DNA of 64,000 nucleotides. Source: Pseudomonadota bacterium. GTDB lineage: Bacteria > Pseudomonadota > Alphaproteobacteria > Caulobacterales > Aquidulcibacteraceae. The notes under the pieces are model-generated. The model made no database searches. It worked only from the letters and a program-made list of their open reading frames with translations, and had not been told where the DNA came from. Positions 9,490 to 17,509 of the stretch are shown here, one piece after another (positions within the stretch are counted from its first letter, which is position 1; the number at the start of each line of letters is the position of its first letter). Where the stretch lies: NCBI GenBank assembly GCA_020161405.1, contig JAIUOD010000004.1:275352-339351 (forward strand), read 5' to 3'. Position numbers and translations under genes: made by a program.

Positions 9490-9987
9490 CTAAACGCATC
9501 GGTAAATATAGCGTGTTCCATCGATTGTGATTTGTGCATAGTCCATTGCAAGGTCACGGGCGATTGCGTCGTAATCGATATAGGATTGCAGCGATTGCGG
9601 GATTGTTCCGTATAGGCCTTCATCGACGAATTGTTCGGCGAGTTCTCGCATTGTATCGAGTTGATATAGGTCAACTTCAAAATCATCGGGGCTATCTTTG
9701 GCAAGGTCAAATTTATAGCCTACTTCACCGATTGCGATAATGGCTTTTAGCTTTTGGTCTTCATCCCAAGTTTCAACGGCGTTGAAATAGGCTTCTATAT
9801 TGCATTGGGTGATATTTAGGGCTTCGAATAATTGGCTATCAATGCCTTCGCCGTCGATAAATTGGATTTCATATTCTTCGATAAGTGGGCCATTAAGGTT
9901 GAATGATTTGGTTACATATTCATCAAGGCTGTGGAAATAGAAGCCGTTGGCTGTAAAATCATAAGGTTGTGCAAATAGTGTTGTCAT
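9490..9987 (-). CDS. ardA: ArdA antirestriction protein (ICE-1)
   Basis: ArdA is an acidic DNA mimic that blocks type I restriction-modification enzymes as conjugative DNA enters a cell. The 165 residues are rich in Asp and Glu and include FHSLDEYVTKSF, EEYEIQFIDGEGID and the C-terminal YDAIARDLAMDY typical of the family. I start it at ATG 9987, preceded by AAGGAT at 7 nt; the longer in-frame extension upstream lies over the neighbouring gene and is not credible. It lies downstream of the small gene at 10038-10229 in one minus-strand unit. A near-identical homologue is at 57757-58254. Confidence 0.95.
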   Translation of the reverse strand: MTTLFAQPYDFTANGFYFHSLDEYVTKSFNLNGPLIEEYEIQFIDGEGIDSQLFEALNITQCNIEAYFNAVETWDEDQKLKAIIAIGEVGYKFDLAKDSPDDFEVDLYQLDTMRELAEQFVDEGLYGTIPQSLQSYIDYDAIARDLAMDYAQITIDGTRYIYRCV

Positions 9988-10037
9988 GGCGATTATCCTT
10001 TTGGGGAAAATGGCGGGGGCTTTCGCCCCCTGATTTG

Positions 10038-10229
10038 CTAGGATTTGGCTTCTGCTGTGCGCATGATGATGCGTCCATTTAGCGGCATTGAGTTGAGGCT
10101 TAGGGTGTAGCCTTTGCCATCTTTGGTAGGCCAAGCGACGCCAATGTCGTTCCATCTTGCGGTTTCACCTTCACCGGTAACGGTGTAAAGACGGTGAGAA
10201 GGTTTGGTAGTTTTAGTTTCTTTAGTCAT
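10038..10229 (-). CDS. Small conserved protein upstream of ardA (ICE-1)
   Basis: The 63-residue protein starts MTKETKTTKPSHRLYTV and has no recognised domain. The start is set at ATG 10229 because GGAG lies 6 nt before it. The homologue at 58303-58494 is nearly identical and also precedes ardA behind the same long leader, which supports real coding and a shared job. It is basic at the N-terminus, with a WPTKDGKGY-type beta-rich middle. Position in the leading region beside ardA suggests a role early after transfer, perhaps anti-defence; this is inference. Confidence 0.75.
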   Translation of the reverse strand: MTKETKTTKPSHRLYTVTGEGETARWNDIGVAWPTKDGKGYTLSLNSMPLNGRIIMRTAEAKS

Positions 10230-10245
10230 TTTCATCTCCATTTAA

Positions 10246-10547
10246 GAAGCCGTCTGGACCATTCCATCGGGCTTCATGGGAATAAAAAGACCAACCGCTA
10301 AGTCGGGTGGTTCAAGGCAGAGCGAAGCGAACTGGCGTGCTTAGTTGCACAAACCGAAGGTGCGGAAACGTGCAGCCTTGAACCATTCCCGCGAGGATGG
10401 TCATAAGCCCATGAATGCAAGCACGAGAAATTAGTCCCGTATTCGGCTTTAGGGAGATGTATGTGAGGGGAACGAAAGGCAAACCAGCCACGAATATTGG
10501 AAACTTGCCGGTGAAAAATCAAACCGCAAGGAACGATATTTAATCGC
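10246..10547 (-). promoter_or_regulatory. Long conserved structured leader upstream of the ardA unit (ICE-1)
   Basis: These 302 bp have no consistent reading frame but match 58511-58809 (299 bp) closely, unlike the flanks. Paired segments on the + strand include GAAGCC/GGGCTTC, GGTTCAAGGC/GCCTTGAACC and ACCATTCC/GGATGGT. TCCC/GGGA around a TCGGC loop is only a short stem here but an 8-bp stem in the other copy. It could be an mRNA leader of the ardA unit or a fold of the incoming single + strand acting as a promoter. Further upstream on the minus strand is a TTGACA (around 10589), but its possible -10 box (TAGATT) is only 15 nt away. The rest, to 10697, shows nothing else. Confidence 0.6.
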
Positions 10548-10697
10548 CCCAACCCTCCATGAGTTTCCAAATCTAGTCACAGCCAACAATTGTCAACTGT
10601 AAAAGACTATTGCAAATTCACAAATGCGAAACTTAACCAATCAAAATAGGCGATGAGAACTTCAAAGCTTTATTCAACACATTAAACAACTTAGTTG

Positions 10698-12287
10698 CTA
10701 TGGTAACGAAACCCAAGCTTTCAAAACATCAATGTGTACTGCAAAATCGCGCGGCTCGTCCTCACCACCTTTGTGAATGATACCGGCAACCCTATTAGCG
10801 CTATCAACAAGTGGGCCACCAGACATTCCAGACGGCAACTTTTGAGTTACCTCAACCATTTGTATCCCGAATTTTATAGGAAAAGAACTAATCGCTCCCA
10901 GTCTAACATTCAATTTATCGCCAGGACCAAAACCCGGATAACCGGCGGCATACAAGCTTTCGCCCACGTGAAACGTTCGGTCAGGAAGCGACAACTCGTA
11001 AAATTCAGTAAATGGGATATTGTGATTTAATAAAGCCAAATCTCGAGATTTACATGACCTTGAAACTGTTACTGTAAACTTGTTCGAAGGCTTGCTCGGA
11101 TGGTATAAATCATATGATTCATGCCCATTAACACAATGCCACGCAGTTACCAAACCGACACCCTTTAGAAAAAAAGCGCTGCCTTGTGAGTAATTTTCAT
11201 GGTCAGAATATTCAACAATCCAAACTGCACGGTTTCTTACTTCTTCCTTAGTTGGTTCAAGTTTTATTGCCTTTTTAGGAAATAAGTTATTATATTTGGC
11301 GGCAAGTTTCCGAAATACAGGATCACTTCTCCCCTTAACATGCCCCAACCAAGCAATCTTTCCTTGCAAATGGGCCTCTATAGTGCTGTTTCTAAGATAT
11401 TTATCCTTTAGAACTCGCTGAGCTTCCAAAACACCTGATTTTTCCACTACATGTAGCGCCGATCGAACATTCCTGACATATTTACGGTCGACGTTTACTA
11501 GCTCATTAACGCGCAGCCCAGTTACAGTCTGCCTTGCGCTTTTATCAGCATAATACATTTTTTCCGGATTTATAATAAGTCCGTTGTTTTGAAATGTTGT
11601 TAGAAGCCTTCCCCCCAGTAATTTTATGTCGCACTTCCCAGTATTTGGTGTTACGCCGTCAAACAAAACGGTTAATGGCTTATAACTGGAAAATGTTATG
11701 TCATCCGCGTATCGGGTATATATACATCGGTTCTGTTTGGCAATTGAAAGCAATTCCTTGTCAAGCCGAAAGCATATCATATTAGAGATAACAGGACTGG
11801 TAGGTGCACCTTGTGGCAAGTGATTTTTGTAGCAGCTGAGGCGAGCCAGTATTAAAGCTACCTCCTTGTCTATCCCCAAAGATACAAAAAGACCATTAAC
11901 TCGATTTTCCGAAATGGAGCCGAAAAAGTCGCTCAAGTCGAGGTTTAGAAGATATTTTGCACTCAAATGCGAAGCGGCATTAGTTTTAACGGAGCGATGA
12001 CGGACAAAACCATGCACAGATTTTCTGGGGCAGTAAAGAGTATCCAGCGAGGCGGCTATTTTTCGCTGCAACATTTTAAGGCGATGGTCTGGCGCGCTAA
12101 TCAATCGTTTCGTTTCTTTTGCACCAGAAACGTTGAAGTTATGATACATGCGCTCCCTATAAAACCATATCTTTTTCAGTTCAGATTTTGACATGCCCAA
12201 ATAAAGAAGTAGCTTTGCAGTATCCTCAAACTCAGGTGGGATGTTGACACGAGGAGTATACCCAAAAATCGTCTTAGGGTTCAGCAC
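10698..12287 (-). CDS. Retron reverse transcriptase fused to a trypsin-like protease
   Basis: This is a two-domain retron protein. Residues 1-340 are the reverse transcriptase, with the retron hallmark NAXXH (NAASH, 103-107), LDLSDFF (116-122), QGAPTSP (159-165), the catalytic YADD (193-196) and the VTG triplet (255-257). Residues 355-529 are a trypsin-like serine protease, with a catalytic triad seen as H384 (TAWHC), D416 (SRDLALL) and S489 (GMSGGP). The start is GTG 12287; GGGAG lies 5 nt upstream, inside the a2 arm of the ncRNA. The RT makes msDNA from the adjoining ncRNA, and the fused protease is the likely effector, by analogy with anti-phage retrons. RT-protease retrons exist in surveys; I do not assign a type number. 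Confidence 0.9.
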   Translation of the reverse strand: MLNPKTIFGYTPRVNIPPEFEDTAKLLLYLGMSKSELKKIWFYRERMYHNFNVSGAKETKRLISAPDHRLKMLQRKIAASLDTLYCPRKSVHGFVRHRSVKTNAASHLSAKYLLNLDLSDFFGSISENRVNGLFVSLGIDKEVALILARLSCYKNHLPQGAPTSPVISNMICFRLDKELLSIAKQNRCIYTRYADDITFSSYKPLTVLFDGVTPNTGKCDIKLLGGRLLTTFQNNGLIINPEKMYYADKSARQTVTGLRVNELVNVDRKYVRNVRSALHVVEKSGVLEAQRVLKDKYLRNSTIEAHLQGKIAWLGHVKGRSDPVFRKLAAKYNNLFPKKAIKLEPTKEEVRNRAVWIVEYSDHENYSQGSAFFLKGVGLVTAWHCVNGHESYDLYHPSKPSNKFTVTVSRSCKSRDLALLNHNIPFTEFYELSLPDRTFHVGESLYAAGYPGFGPGDKLNVRLGAISSFPIKFGIQMVEVTQKLPSGMSGGPLVDSANRVAGIIHKGGEDEPRDFAVHIDVLKAWVSLP

Positions 12288-12406
12288 GAGGTCTCCCTTC
12301 CAATCACGCCAAGATAATCCGAAGATCAGTGGCGCAACACGATCCTTGAAATGACATTTACTCTTACGCCGCAGTTACAACAGCGCGTATGCGAGGGGAG
12401 ACCTCG
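12287..12406 (-). ncRNA. Retron ncRNA (msr-msd)
   Basis: A perfect 11-bp inverted repeat, CGAGGTCTCCC, flanks a 120-nt segment directly upstream of the retron RT: arms 12396-12406 (a1) and 12287-12297 (a2) on the minus strand. After a1 a stem forms around TACGC/GCGTA, the likely msr. It is followed by a hairpin with GATCGTG paired to CAC-T-GATC and outer CAAG/CTTG, the likely msd. The a2 arm carries the RT Shine-Dalgarno and touches its GTG. The a1/a2 arrangement is diagnostic. The branching guanosine and msDNA ends cannot be fixed by eye. From 12407 to 12685 I see no gene, only AT-rich sequence that must hold the promoter. Confidence 0.85.
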
Positions 12407-12685
12407 AAATCTTTCATTCCCATGATTCATAATATTTGTGAACTATTTTAACATTTCCTCTTCTGTGCCGAAGTAATATATTTGTCTTTTATTATAAATT
12501 TTTGGATGCTACTTTTTAAATTGCCATTTCCAATAAGCTTAACTTTGTTAACTTAATATGATAAAGCCATATTGCTACAGCCCATGATCGATTAGATGAC
12601 GGGGGCTAATCTGCGATCATTTCATAACAGAGAAGCACATTCTTCAATGCGAACTCGTGCTTAGCAAATTCTATTCAAGCGCCCT

Positions 12686-12988
12686 CTAAAAAAGGGCGGG
12701 ATGGTTTGGAAGTGGTTTTTGGGCTTTAAATTGACTGGCACATGCGTGAGTATTTAGCCAATTGAAGGCGAATTCTTCGACTCTGTCGCAACAATCAACT
12801 TCATCGGCTTCAATGATAATTTCTTTATAACCGCATTTGCAATCTGGAAGTGATGCACGATTAAGGCTTTCGATTTCTACGCGGGCTTGCCACTGTCCGT
12901 CGTCAAATTGAATAAAATAGCGATCAAAGCGGATTTCAATATTGATGCCATTCCATATTTTACGAGTGATTGAGAAGTCCTTTTTCAT
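12686..12988 (-). CDS. Small conserved protein, paralogue of 13462-13776
   Basis: This 100-residue protein belongs to no family I can name. The start at ATG 12988 is supported by GGAGG about 7 nt upstream. It shares a pattern with the 13462-13776 protein: IW-x2-INIEIR at residues 11-19, VEIESLN, LPxxxxGYKE and a terminal AFNWL block, so the two are ancient paralogues. The orthologue in ICE-2 (60188-60512) has a frameshift. A 115-bp foldable segment lies just upstream (13013-13127). Its position among ardA and ardC in the leading region makes an anti-defence role conceivable but unproven. Confidence 0.72.
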   Translation of the reverse strand: MKKDFSITRKIWNGINIEIRFDRYFIQFDDGQWQARVEIESLNRASLPDCKCGYKEIIIEADEVDCCDRVEEFAFNWLNTHACASQFKAQKPLPNHPALF

Positions 12989-13012
12989 GCCTGCCTCCGA
13001 TTGGATTTGAAT

Positions 13013-13127
13013 GTCCATTTGACGGGGCACTTGCGGCAGGTTGTATGAACTTAGGTGTCACCAAAGGGGAACGGCTTGCCCGTTGACACGAAAGTTGAAC
13101 CTGTCAAACACGTCAATTGTAATGGAT
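13013..13127 (-). promoter_or_regulatory. Conserved 115-bp foldable element before the small gene (ICE-1)
   Basis: The ICE-2 copy (60592-60706) has exactly the same length. Three nested helices form: GTCCATTTGACG (13013-13024) with CGTCA...ATGGAT (13111-13127), GGCAGGTT (13035-13042) with AACCTGTC (13098-13105), and AACGG with CCGTT (13070-13084). The two stem differences between copies are C in ICE-2 versus T in ICE-1, giving G.T pairs on the + strand but A.C mismatches on the minus strand. That favours folding of + strand nucleic acid. The remaining gap, 13128-13461, shows no gene. Confidence 0.6.
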
Positions 13128-13461
13128 ATTCAAAACCCCAATTGGGAACGAACAAATGAAAACTTCGATGAACTCCTCAGCAATATAATGGCATAATTAT
13201 CCGCCAATCTAATCGCTATTTAATTTGACAATGGGCAAATAGTGGCAAGGAACAATCGACAGCCGTCGCACCAAAAAATGCGAATGCGCTAGAAATTATC
13301 ATCAATATGAAGCCGAAAGTTGAATCGATAGCAGAGAGACCGCAAGACGAGTGACACGAACTTAAGCCCAAACATTAAGCCCATAACCCCAAACCAGCTT
13401 GCCGCTAAGGGTGGGGCAATTACCTATTATTTATAACACCACCATTAAAATCAATCGCCCC

Positions 13462-13776
13462 TCAAAATAGGGACAATTGACGTGATTTGGAAACGTAGTT
13501 TTGCCAAGCGATATTATCTTTGGCTTCGCCATCAAGCCACATTGTGGCATATTCAATAGGGCCGCCAAATTCCTCAATTAGGCATTTCGCGATGAAATGC
13601 GATTTATAGCCAGTTTCAGTAATCGGCAAAGGTTCACAATTTTGGCTTTTGATTTCAAGATGCACGATTGTGGTTTGTTCATCAACCTTTGCAACATAAT
13701 CGCAATAGCGAATTTCAATTTGGATATTTTGCCAGATAATTTGATAAGTTTCGTATTTTTCAAATGGCTTATTCAT
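13462..13776 (-). CDS. Small conserved leading-region protein (ICE-1)
   Basis: The 104 residues start MNKPFEKYETYQIIW and have no known domain. The ATG has GGAGAG about 8 nt upstream. The ICE-2 orthologue (61030-61344) is about 85% identical by eye, in the same order. It is paralogous to 12686-12988 through the IW-x2-IQIEIRY, VHLEI and GYKSxF blocks. No signal peptide or membrane segment is visible. It follows ardC in the same direction with a 43-bp gap, so co-transcription is possible. Function is unknown. Confidence 0.75.
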   Translation of the reverse strand: MNKPFEKYETYQIIWQNIQIEIRYCDYVAKVDEQTTIVHLEIKSQNCEPLPITETGYKSHFIAKCLIEEFGGPIEYATMWLDGEAKDNIAWQNYVSKSRQLSLF

Positions 13777-13819
13777 AACACTCTCCGAAATAATAGATTT
13801 AAACGAAAAGAGGCGACCA

Positions 13820-14743
13820 TTAGGCCGCCTCGGAAAGTGTTGATTGATTGAGAAATGAGATAAGATAATCAGCAGCTTTAGAGGCTTTGCTCGAAGCCGT
13901 AAAAATAGCTTTGGGATCGCTTTTCAAAACTTGAAGCCAATTATTGATATATGATGCATGGTCATCACGCGGCACTATCGAGATGCCAAGTTTGGAACAA
14001 AGGAAGGCAGCTCCAAGTTCGGCAACAAGCTCTTCCATGGCGTATTTATTATCGCCAAAGCGATTACCGAATTCACGACCCAAACGATGGGAAGCACCTG
14101 ACCAATGGGTTAATTCATGGCAAAGTGTTGAATACCAGCCTTCAGTAGGTGTTGAAGTATCCGTTCCAATGAAACGATGACGATCTGGCATTTTGATACT
14201 ATCTGATGAAGGCGAGTAAAATGCGCGCATTCCACCAATTTCAATTTTAGCTTTGGTAGCTTGAACAAAGCGTTCGGCATTTTCGCAAGCAATGATTTTA
14301 TCAATTTGCGGTTCGCCAATATCAATTTCAAATCCGTCAACTTGCGCGACATTGAAAACATGTGATGCACGGGCAATTGAATAGCGAGAATTTTCTTCAC
14401 CACTTTCATTTTCGACATCAATGTCTTTGAAGAAGACTATTAAAGACGATTGCTCACCTTTGCGAACTTGTGCACCGCGCTCTTGCCATTGTTTATAAGT
14501 GCCCCAAAGGCCATGCTCGAAGCCATTGATATAGGCGGCAATCCAAAGGGATAGGATATTCACGCCATTATAGGAATTCTTAGATTGAACATTTGAAGGT
14601 CTTACGATTGAAAAGCCTTTGCGATGCCAAGGAAGTTGAACTTCGCCAACACCATTTTCAATTGAAGCAATAATTTGATTGGTGATTGAAGTGTAAACGT
14701 CAATGCGTTGATTTGAAGATTGAGATTTAGATTGATTTTTCAT
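13820..14743 (-). CDS. ardC: ArdC-type antirestriction protein with zincin domain
   Basis: ArdC protects incoming single-stranded DNA during conjugation. An N-terminal ssDNA-binding domain (about residues 13-130, with LPWHRKGF, SYNGVNILSLW and RGAQVRKGE) precedes a zincin-like metallopeptidase domain. Its motif is CHELTHW (208-214), with further acidic ligands near EELVAELGAAF (237-247). Length 307 residues is typical. I use ATG 14743, which has GGAG 6 nt upstream, rather than the upstream in-frame codons. ICE-2 lacks this gene in the window, so it is variable cargo. Whether the peptidase is active is unknown. Confidence 0.92.
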   Translation of the reverse strand: MKNQSKSQSSNQRIDVYTSITNQIIASIENGVGEVQLPWHRKGFSIVRPSNVQSKNSYNGVNILSLWIAAYINGFEHGLWGTYKQWQERGAQVRKGEQSSLIVFFKDIDVENESGEENSRYSIARASHVFNVAQVDGFEIDIGEPQIDKIIACENAERFVQATKAKIEIGGMRAFYSPSSDSIKMPDRHRFIGTDTSTPTEGWYSTLCHELTHWSGASHRLGREFGNRFGDNKYAMEELVAELGAAFLCSKLGISIVPRDDHASYINNWLQVLKSDPKAIFTASSKASKAADYLISFLNQSTLSEAA

Positions 14744-14820
14744 GTCCATCTCCTTTTCTCTTGAGGACGGACACAAAACAGTTTGGGGAATAGATGGGCT
14801 GTCACCCTGCCAATTTTAAT

Positions 14821-14873
14821 TGTTGCATTTTTAAGGGAAAAAAACCGGTATCCACTTTTTTGCAAAATGCTTA
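14821..14873. repeat. Short dispersed repeat, copy 1
   Basis: About 50 bp around AACCGGTATCCACTTTT matches a second copy at 43286-43337. That copy is inserted in the IS3 transposase remnant. Similar words recur, from memory, in Rhizobiales genomes as small dispersed elements; I cannot verify that here. It lies in the gap 14744-15074 between ardC and the ABC-3C operon, where I see no gene. Confidence 0.5.
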
Positions 14874-15074
14874 GGCAGGGCGTATGGGCAATACGGGAGT
14901 GGAAATCAAAGATTGCAACGAATGGAGCGAGCCGCCCATTGACCACCCATCACCTCAAACTATGGGTTCGACTATGGCTCAAGAGGAAGCGATTGGGATA
15001 GGAAAAACGAAATTACCATGATTTTATTGTAGATAAGTTGTTGAAAACACTCTAATTACCTTAAGAAATTCGGA

Positions 15075-17009
15075 CTAAATTAATGGCCAATCACGAGGTA
15101 CCAAAGCACGGTCTCCTCGCCACTCTTCAACAATAGCATTTTCAAACCACTTTTCTCGCAAATGAGCATGATCGAGCACAATTAGTTGAAACGGCATAGA
15201 TATTTCCGAACAAGCCTTGTGCATCAACTTAAAAAGTGAAAGAACTGCTGTGCGGTCATCATCATCTTTAATTTCTTCCAAACTTCCGTTTTCTGCATCT
15301 GGTGGATAGTAAGCTTGGGTTGGCTGGTCTAGTATTAAAAATGAAGGAACAGGTCGCCCACGTCTCCTGAACCACCAGTGAAGCGCAAGATGGGCCAGCA
15401 CATGGTAACCAACCCAGTTCTCGCCACTACCCATCCGACTAAGCGGAATTGGTCCATCTTCTGTGTTGGCGACAACTGTTAATTTTTTTATGTCCAGCCG
15501 CAATGAACTTCCCTTATGTTCTAAGTCAAGTTCATCAGAGTATAGCGTCATCTTGCTACCGATTAAATCGAGGAATGTGTCCACGCGTGAATCGATTTCA
15601 TCCGAACGGACCTTTCCAAGTACGGCTTCTAACAGTTTTTTGATACGTTCGATATCATTGACGGCGTGTGGTTCCGTTTCTTCTGGAGATGTAGTCTCAA
15701 GAAAATTTGACAATCGACCCATATATCGTGCTCTTGATACAAGTTGCTCTTGCGCGGCTTTGGCCGCTTCATCGGAAATAATCGCCGCACGCAACTCCAT
15801 TGAAACTTCCTTGAGTTGATCATTGAGGCGCTCAATTTCAATATCAAGATTGTTAATGTGATTCAGAAGATGTGGGCTCTCTTTGTGAACTGAGGCAAGT
15901 TGACTGGTTACGGAAGCAAGAGCTTTAGTAATTTCCAGAACGCTGGCCACAGGCGAAGCCTGCAAAGAATCGCAAACTGGACATCTCGTCTTGTCTCCAA
16001 TGTCTTCCTTGTACAATCCAATACTACTCAAGCGCGCCTTTTGCTCAGCGACTTCGCGCCCAAAATCACTTTGCACAGACATAAACGATTGCGCTGCCTT
16101 ACGGTCTTGGTTTAGCTCTGAAATTCTTGTCCAAAGAGCGGCGCGCTCTCCTTCGAGTTGCGATATTGTGGTTCCAAAGTCTTGGTATATATGCGCTTGG
16201 TCAACTTCGGTTTGTGAAACCCTTCTAAGATAGCTGAAAACAGTGTCATCAACTGCCTGATAATCCTGAGGGATAAATGCGAGCCTCTTCCCCTCATTTA
16301 CTAAACGCACAACGTTACTACGATTGATTTCTATAGATTGAATCTTCTTCGCTTCGTTAGCTTCGAGGACTCTTAGGCGTTTTCGCAGCTCGTCCAGCTC
16401 ATTAAGATGCTTGAAGTATTCCTCATCTACTGCTCCAAGGAAATAAGGAAAAGTATCACGAAGCGCCAAAGCTCGAAATGTGTCGCTTGTCCTATTGAAA
16501 AGTTGGTCCTTGCTCGCAATCACCCCCTGCGGCTGAAAGCACAAAAACAGTGCATGAGAAATATTCGCACTGAGCGGATCGCGCGTGCCAGAAGTGGGGC
16601 GGTGTTCATTCTCCACTATACCTGCAAACTGGGTCATTAGTGTTTTCAAACTACTCGCGGTTATGTTTTTCTCTAATTCATCACGCTGGGGATACCCATC
16701 AAATTTGCCCCGTCTATAGTACACTTTCGAGCCAGACGATGCACCTGGACCGGGGTTATCTCGCGCAACAAATATCTCGTCACCTTGGCTTTCAATGTGA
16801 AGTCCAAACCAAGACACCCTCCGACGAATTTCCCCTTCGGCGACATCAAATGTATCGCGTCCCATGCAATAATCAACTATATCTATGATTGCCGATTTTC
16901 CAGTCTTGGATTTTCCTGTAATGATGTTCAGTCCGCTTGGATTGAAGGGCAAAGTTCTGATTTTGTCTCCATGGCTATAAAGTACTATTGCCTTGATTAT
17001 AAAACTCAT
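15075..17009 (-). CDS. ABC-3C system SMC-like ATPase (DUF3732)
   Basis: This is the ATPase of a three-component ABC conflict system (ABC-3C). The Walker A motif is TGKSKTGKSA (31-40) at the N-terminus. Coiled-coil arms are broken by a zinc-hook-like CPVC (C343, C346). The ABC signature region is LSRMGSGENWVGYH, and a Walker B motif lies in SFLILDQPTQAYYPP near residue 560. Length is 644 residues from ATG 17009, which overlaps the upstream stop as ATGA. In these systems the ATPase is thought to sense invading DNA and license the partner nuclease. It is the third gene of the overlapping operon 18689 to 15075. Systems of this type are predicted, not well characterised. Confidence 0.87.
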   Translation of the reverse strand: MSFIIKAIVLYSHGDKIRTLPFNPSGLNIITGKSKTGKSAIIDIVDYCMGRDTFDVAEGEIRRRVSWFGLHIESQGDEIFVARDNPGPGASSGSKVYYRRGKFDGYPQRDELEKNITASSLKTLMTQFAGIVENEHRPTSGTRDPLSANISHALFLCFQPQGVIASKDQLFNRTSDTFRALALRDTFPYFLGAVDEEYFKHLNELDELRKRLRVLEANEAKKIQSIEINRSNVVRLVNEGKRLAFIPQDYQAVDDTVFSYLRRVSQTEVDQAHIYQDFGTTISQLEGERAALWTRISELNQDRKAAQSFMSVQSDFGREVAEQKARLSSIGLYKEDIGDKTRCPVCDSLQASPVASVLEITKALASVTSQLASVHKESPHLLNHINNLDIEIERLNDQLKEVSMELRAAIISDEAAKAAQEQLVSRARYMGRLSNFLETTSPEETEPHAVNDIERIKKLLEAVLGKVRSDEIDSRVDTFLDLIGSKMTLYSDELDLEHKGSSLRLDIKKLTVVANTEDGPIPLSRMGSGENWVGYHVLAHLALHWWFRRRGRPVPSFLILDQPTQAYYPPDAENGSLEEIKDDDDRTAVLSLFKLMHKACSEISMPFQLIVLDHAHLREKWFENAIVEEWRGDRALVPRDWPLI

Positions 17010-17509
17010 GGTTGCACTCCCCAACTTGACAGAATAGATGTTTCAGAACCTGATTTTGCGAACCAGCGTGCAAGAAAGCGCGTGCTTTGAACTGCATCAG
17101 CCATATCTTTAGTAACACCCTTTAACAATCCAGTCGTGAAGTAACCATTCTTTTCGCCAACAGTAAGCGTGTGTGGGTTATCAAATTCAAGTGTCTGCTG
17201 ATGAAGTGAGAACATTAATGCTTCTCTTAGAAACGGAAGAAGCCCGCGTAATCTTCGAGGCAAATCGACTAGTACATCCTCATTGTATTGAATCCATTCA
17301 TATAATGACGAAACTGTAGAATGTGGCAATCTTTCACGTGTCTGTATGTGAAGACTAATGGCTGGAGCAAGGAAGTTCAGCGTAACTGGGCAGCCCACCT
17401 TCTTTGCTTTGCAATACTCGCGGGTGAATTCACACATGATGGAACTTAAAAACGCGGGATTAAAAAGAAAAGCTTCCTCTCGAGGTCTATCGCTCCAGCG
17501 TTCAGCCAT
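17006..17509 (-). CDS. ABC-3C middle component
   Basis: This 167-residue protein starts at ATG 17509, inside the last codons of the nuclease gene (8-nt overlap), and ends in ATGA shared with the ATPase. The sequence (RPREEAFLFNPAFLSSIM, then TLNFLAPAISLH and FLARWF) matches the small helical middle component (DUF6521-like) that links nuclease and ATPase in ABC-3C systems. A longer in-frame extension upstream of 17509 lies fully over the nuclease gene and is rejected. No catalytic motif is visible. The role assignment depends on the operon context as much as on sequence. Confidence 0.78.
   Translation of the reverse strand: MAERWSDRPREEAFLFNPAFLSSIMCEFTREYCKAKKVGCPVTLNFLAPAISLHIQTRERLPHSTVSSLYEWIQYNEDVLVDLPRRLRGLLPFLREALMFSLHQQTLEFDNPHTLTVGEKNGYFTTGLLKGVTKDMADAVQSTRFLARWFAKSGSETSILSSWGVQP

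Noticed and set aside
10298..10570. 90-codon minus-strand frame over the ardA leader
   Set aside because: The ICE-2 copy does not keep the frame, while stems are conserved; it is better explained as non-coding.
10698..12287. Diversity-generating retroelement or group II intron RT
   Set aside because: No template/variable repeats and no intron domains; NAXXH, VTG and a1/a2 arms identify a retron.
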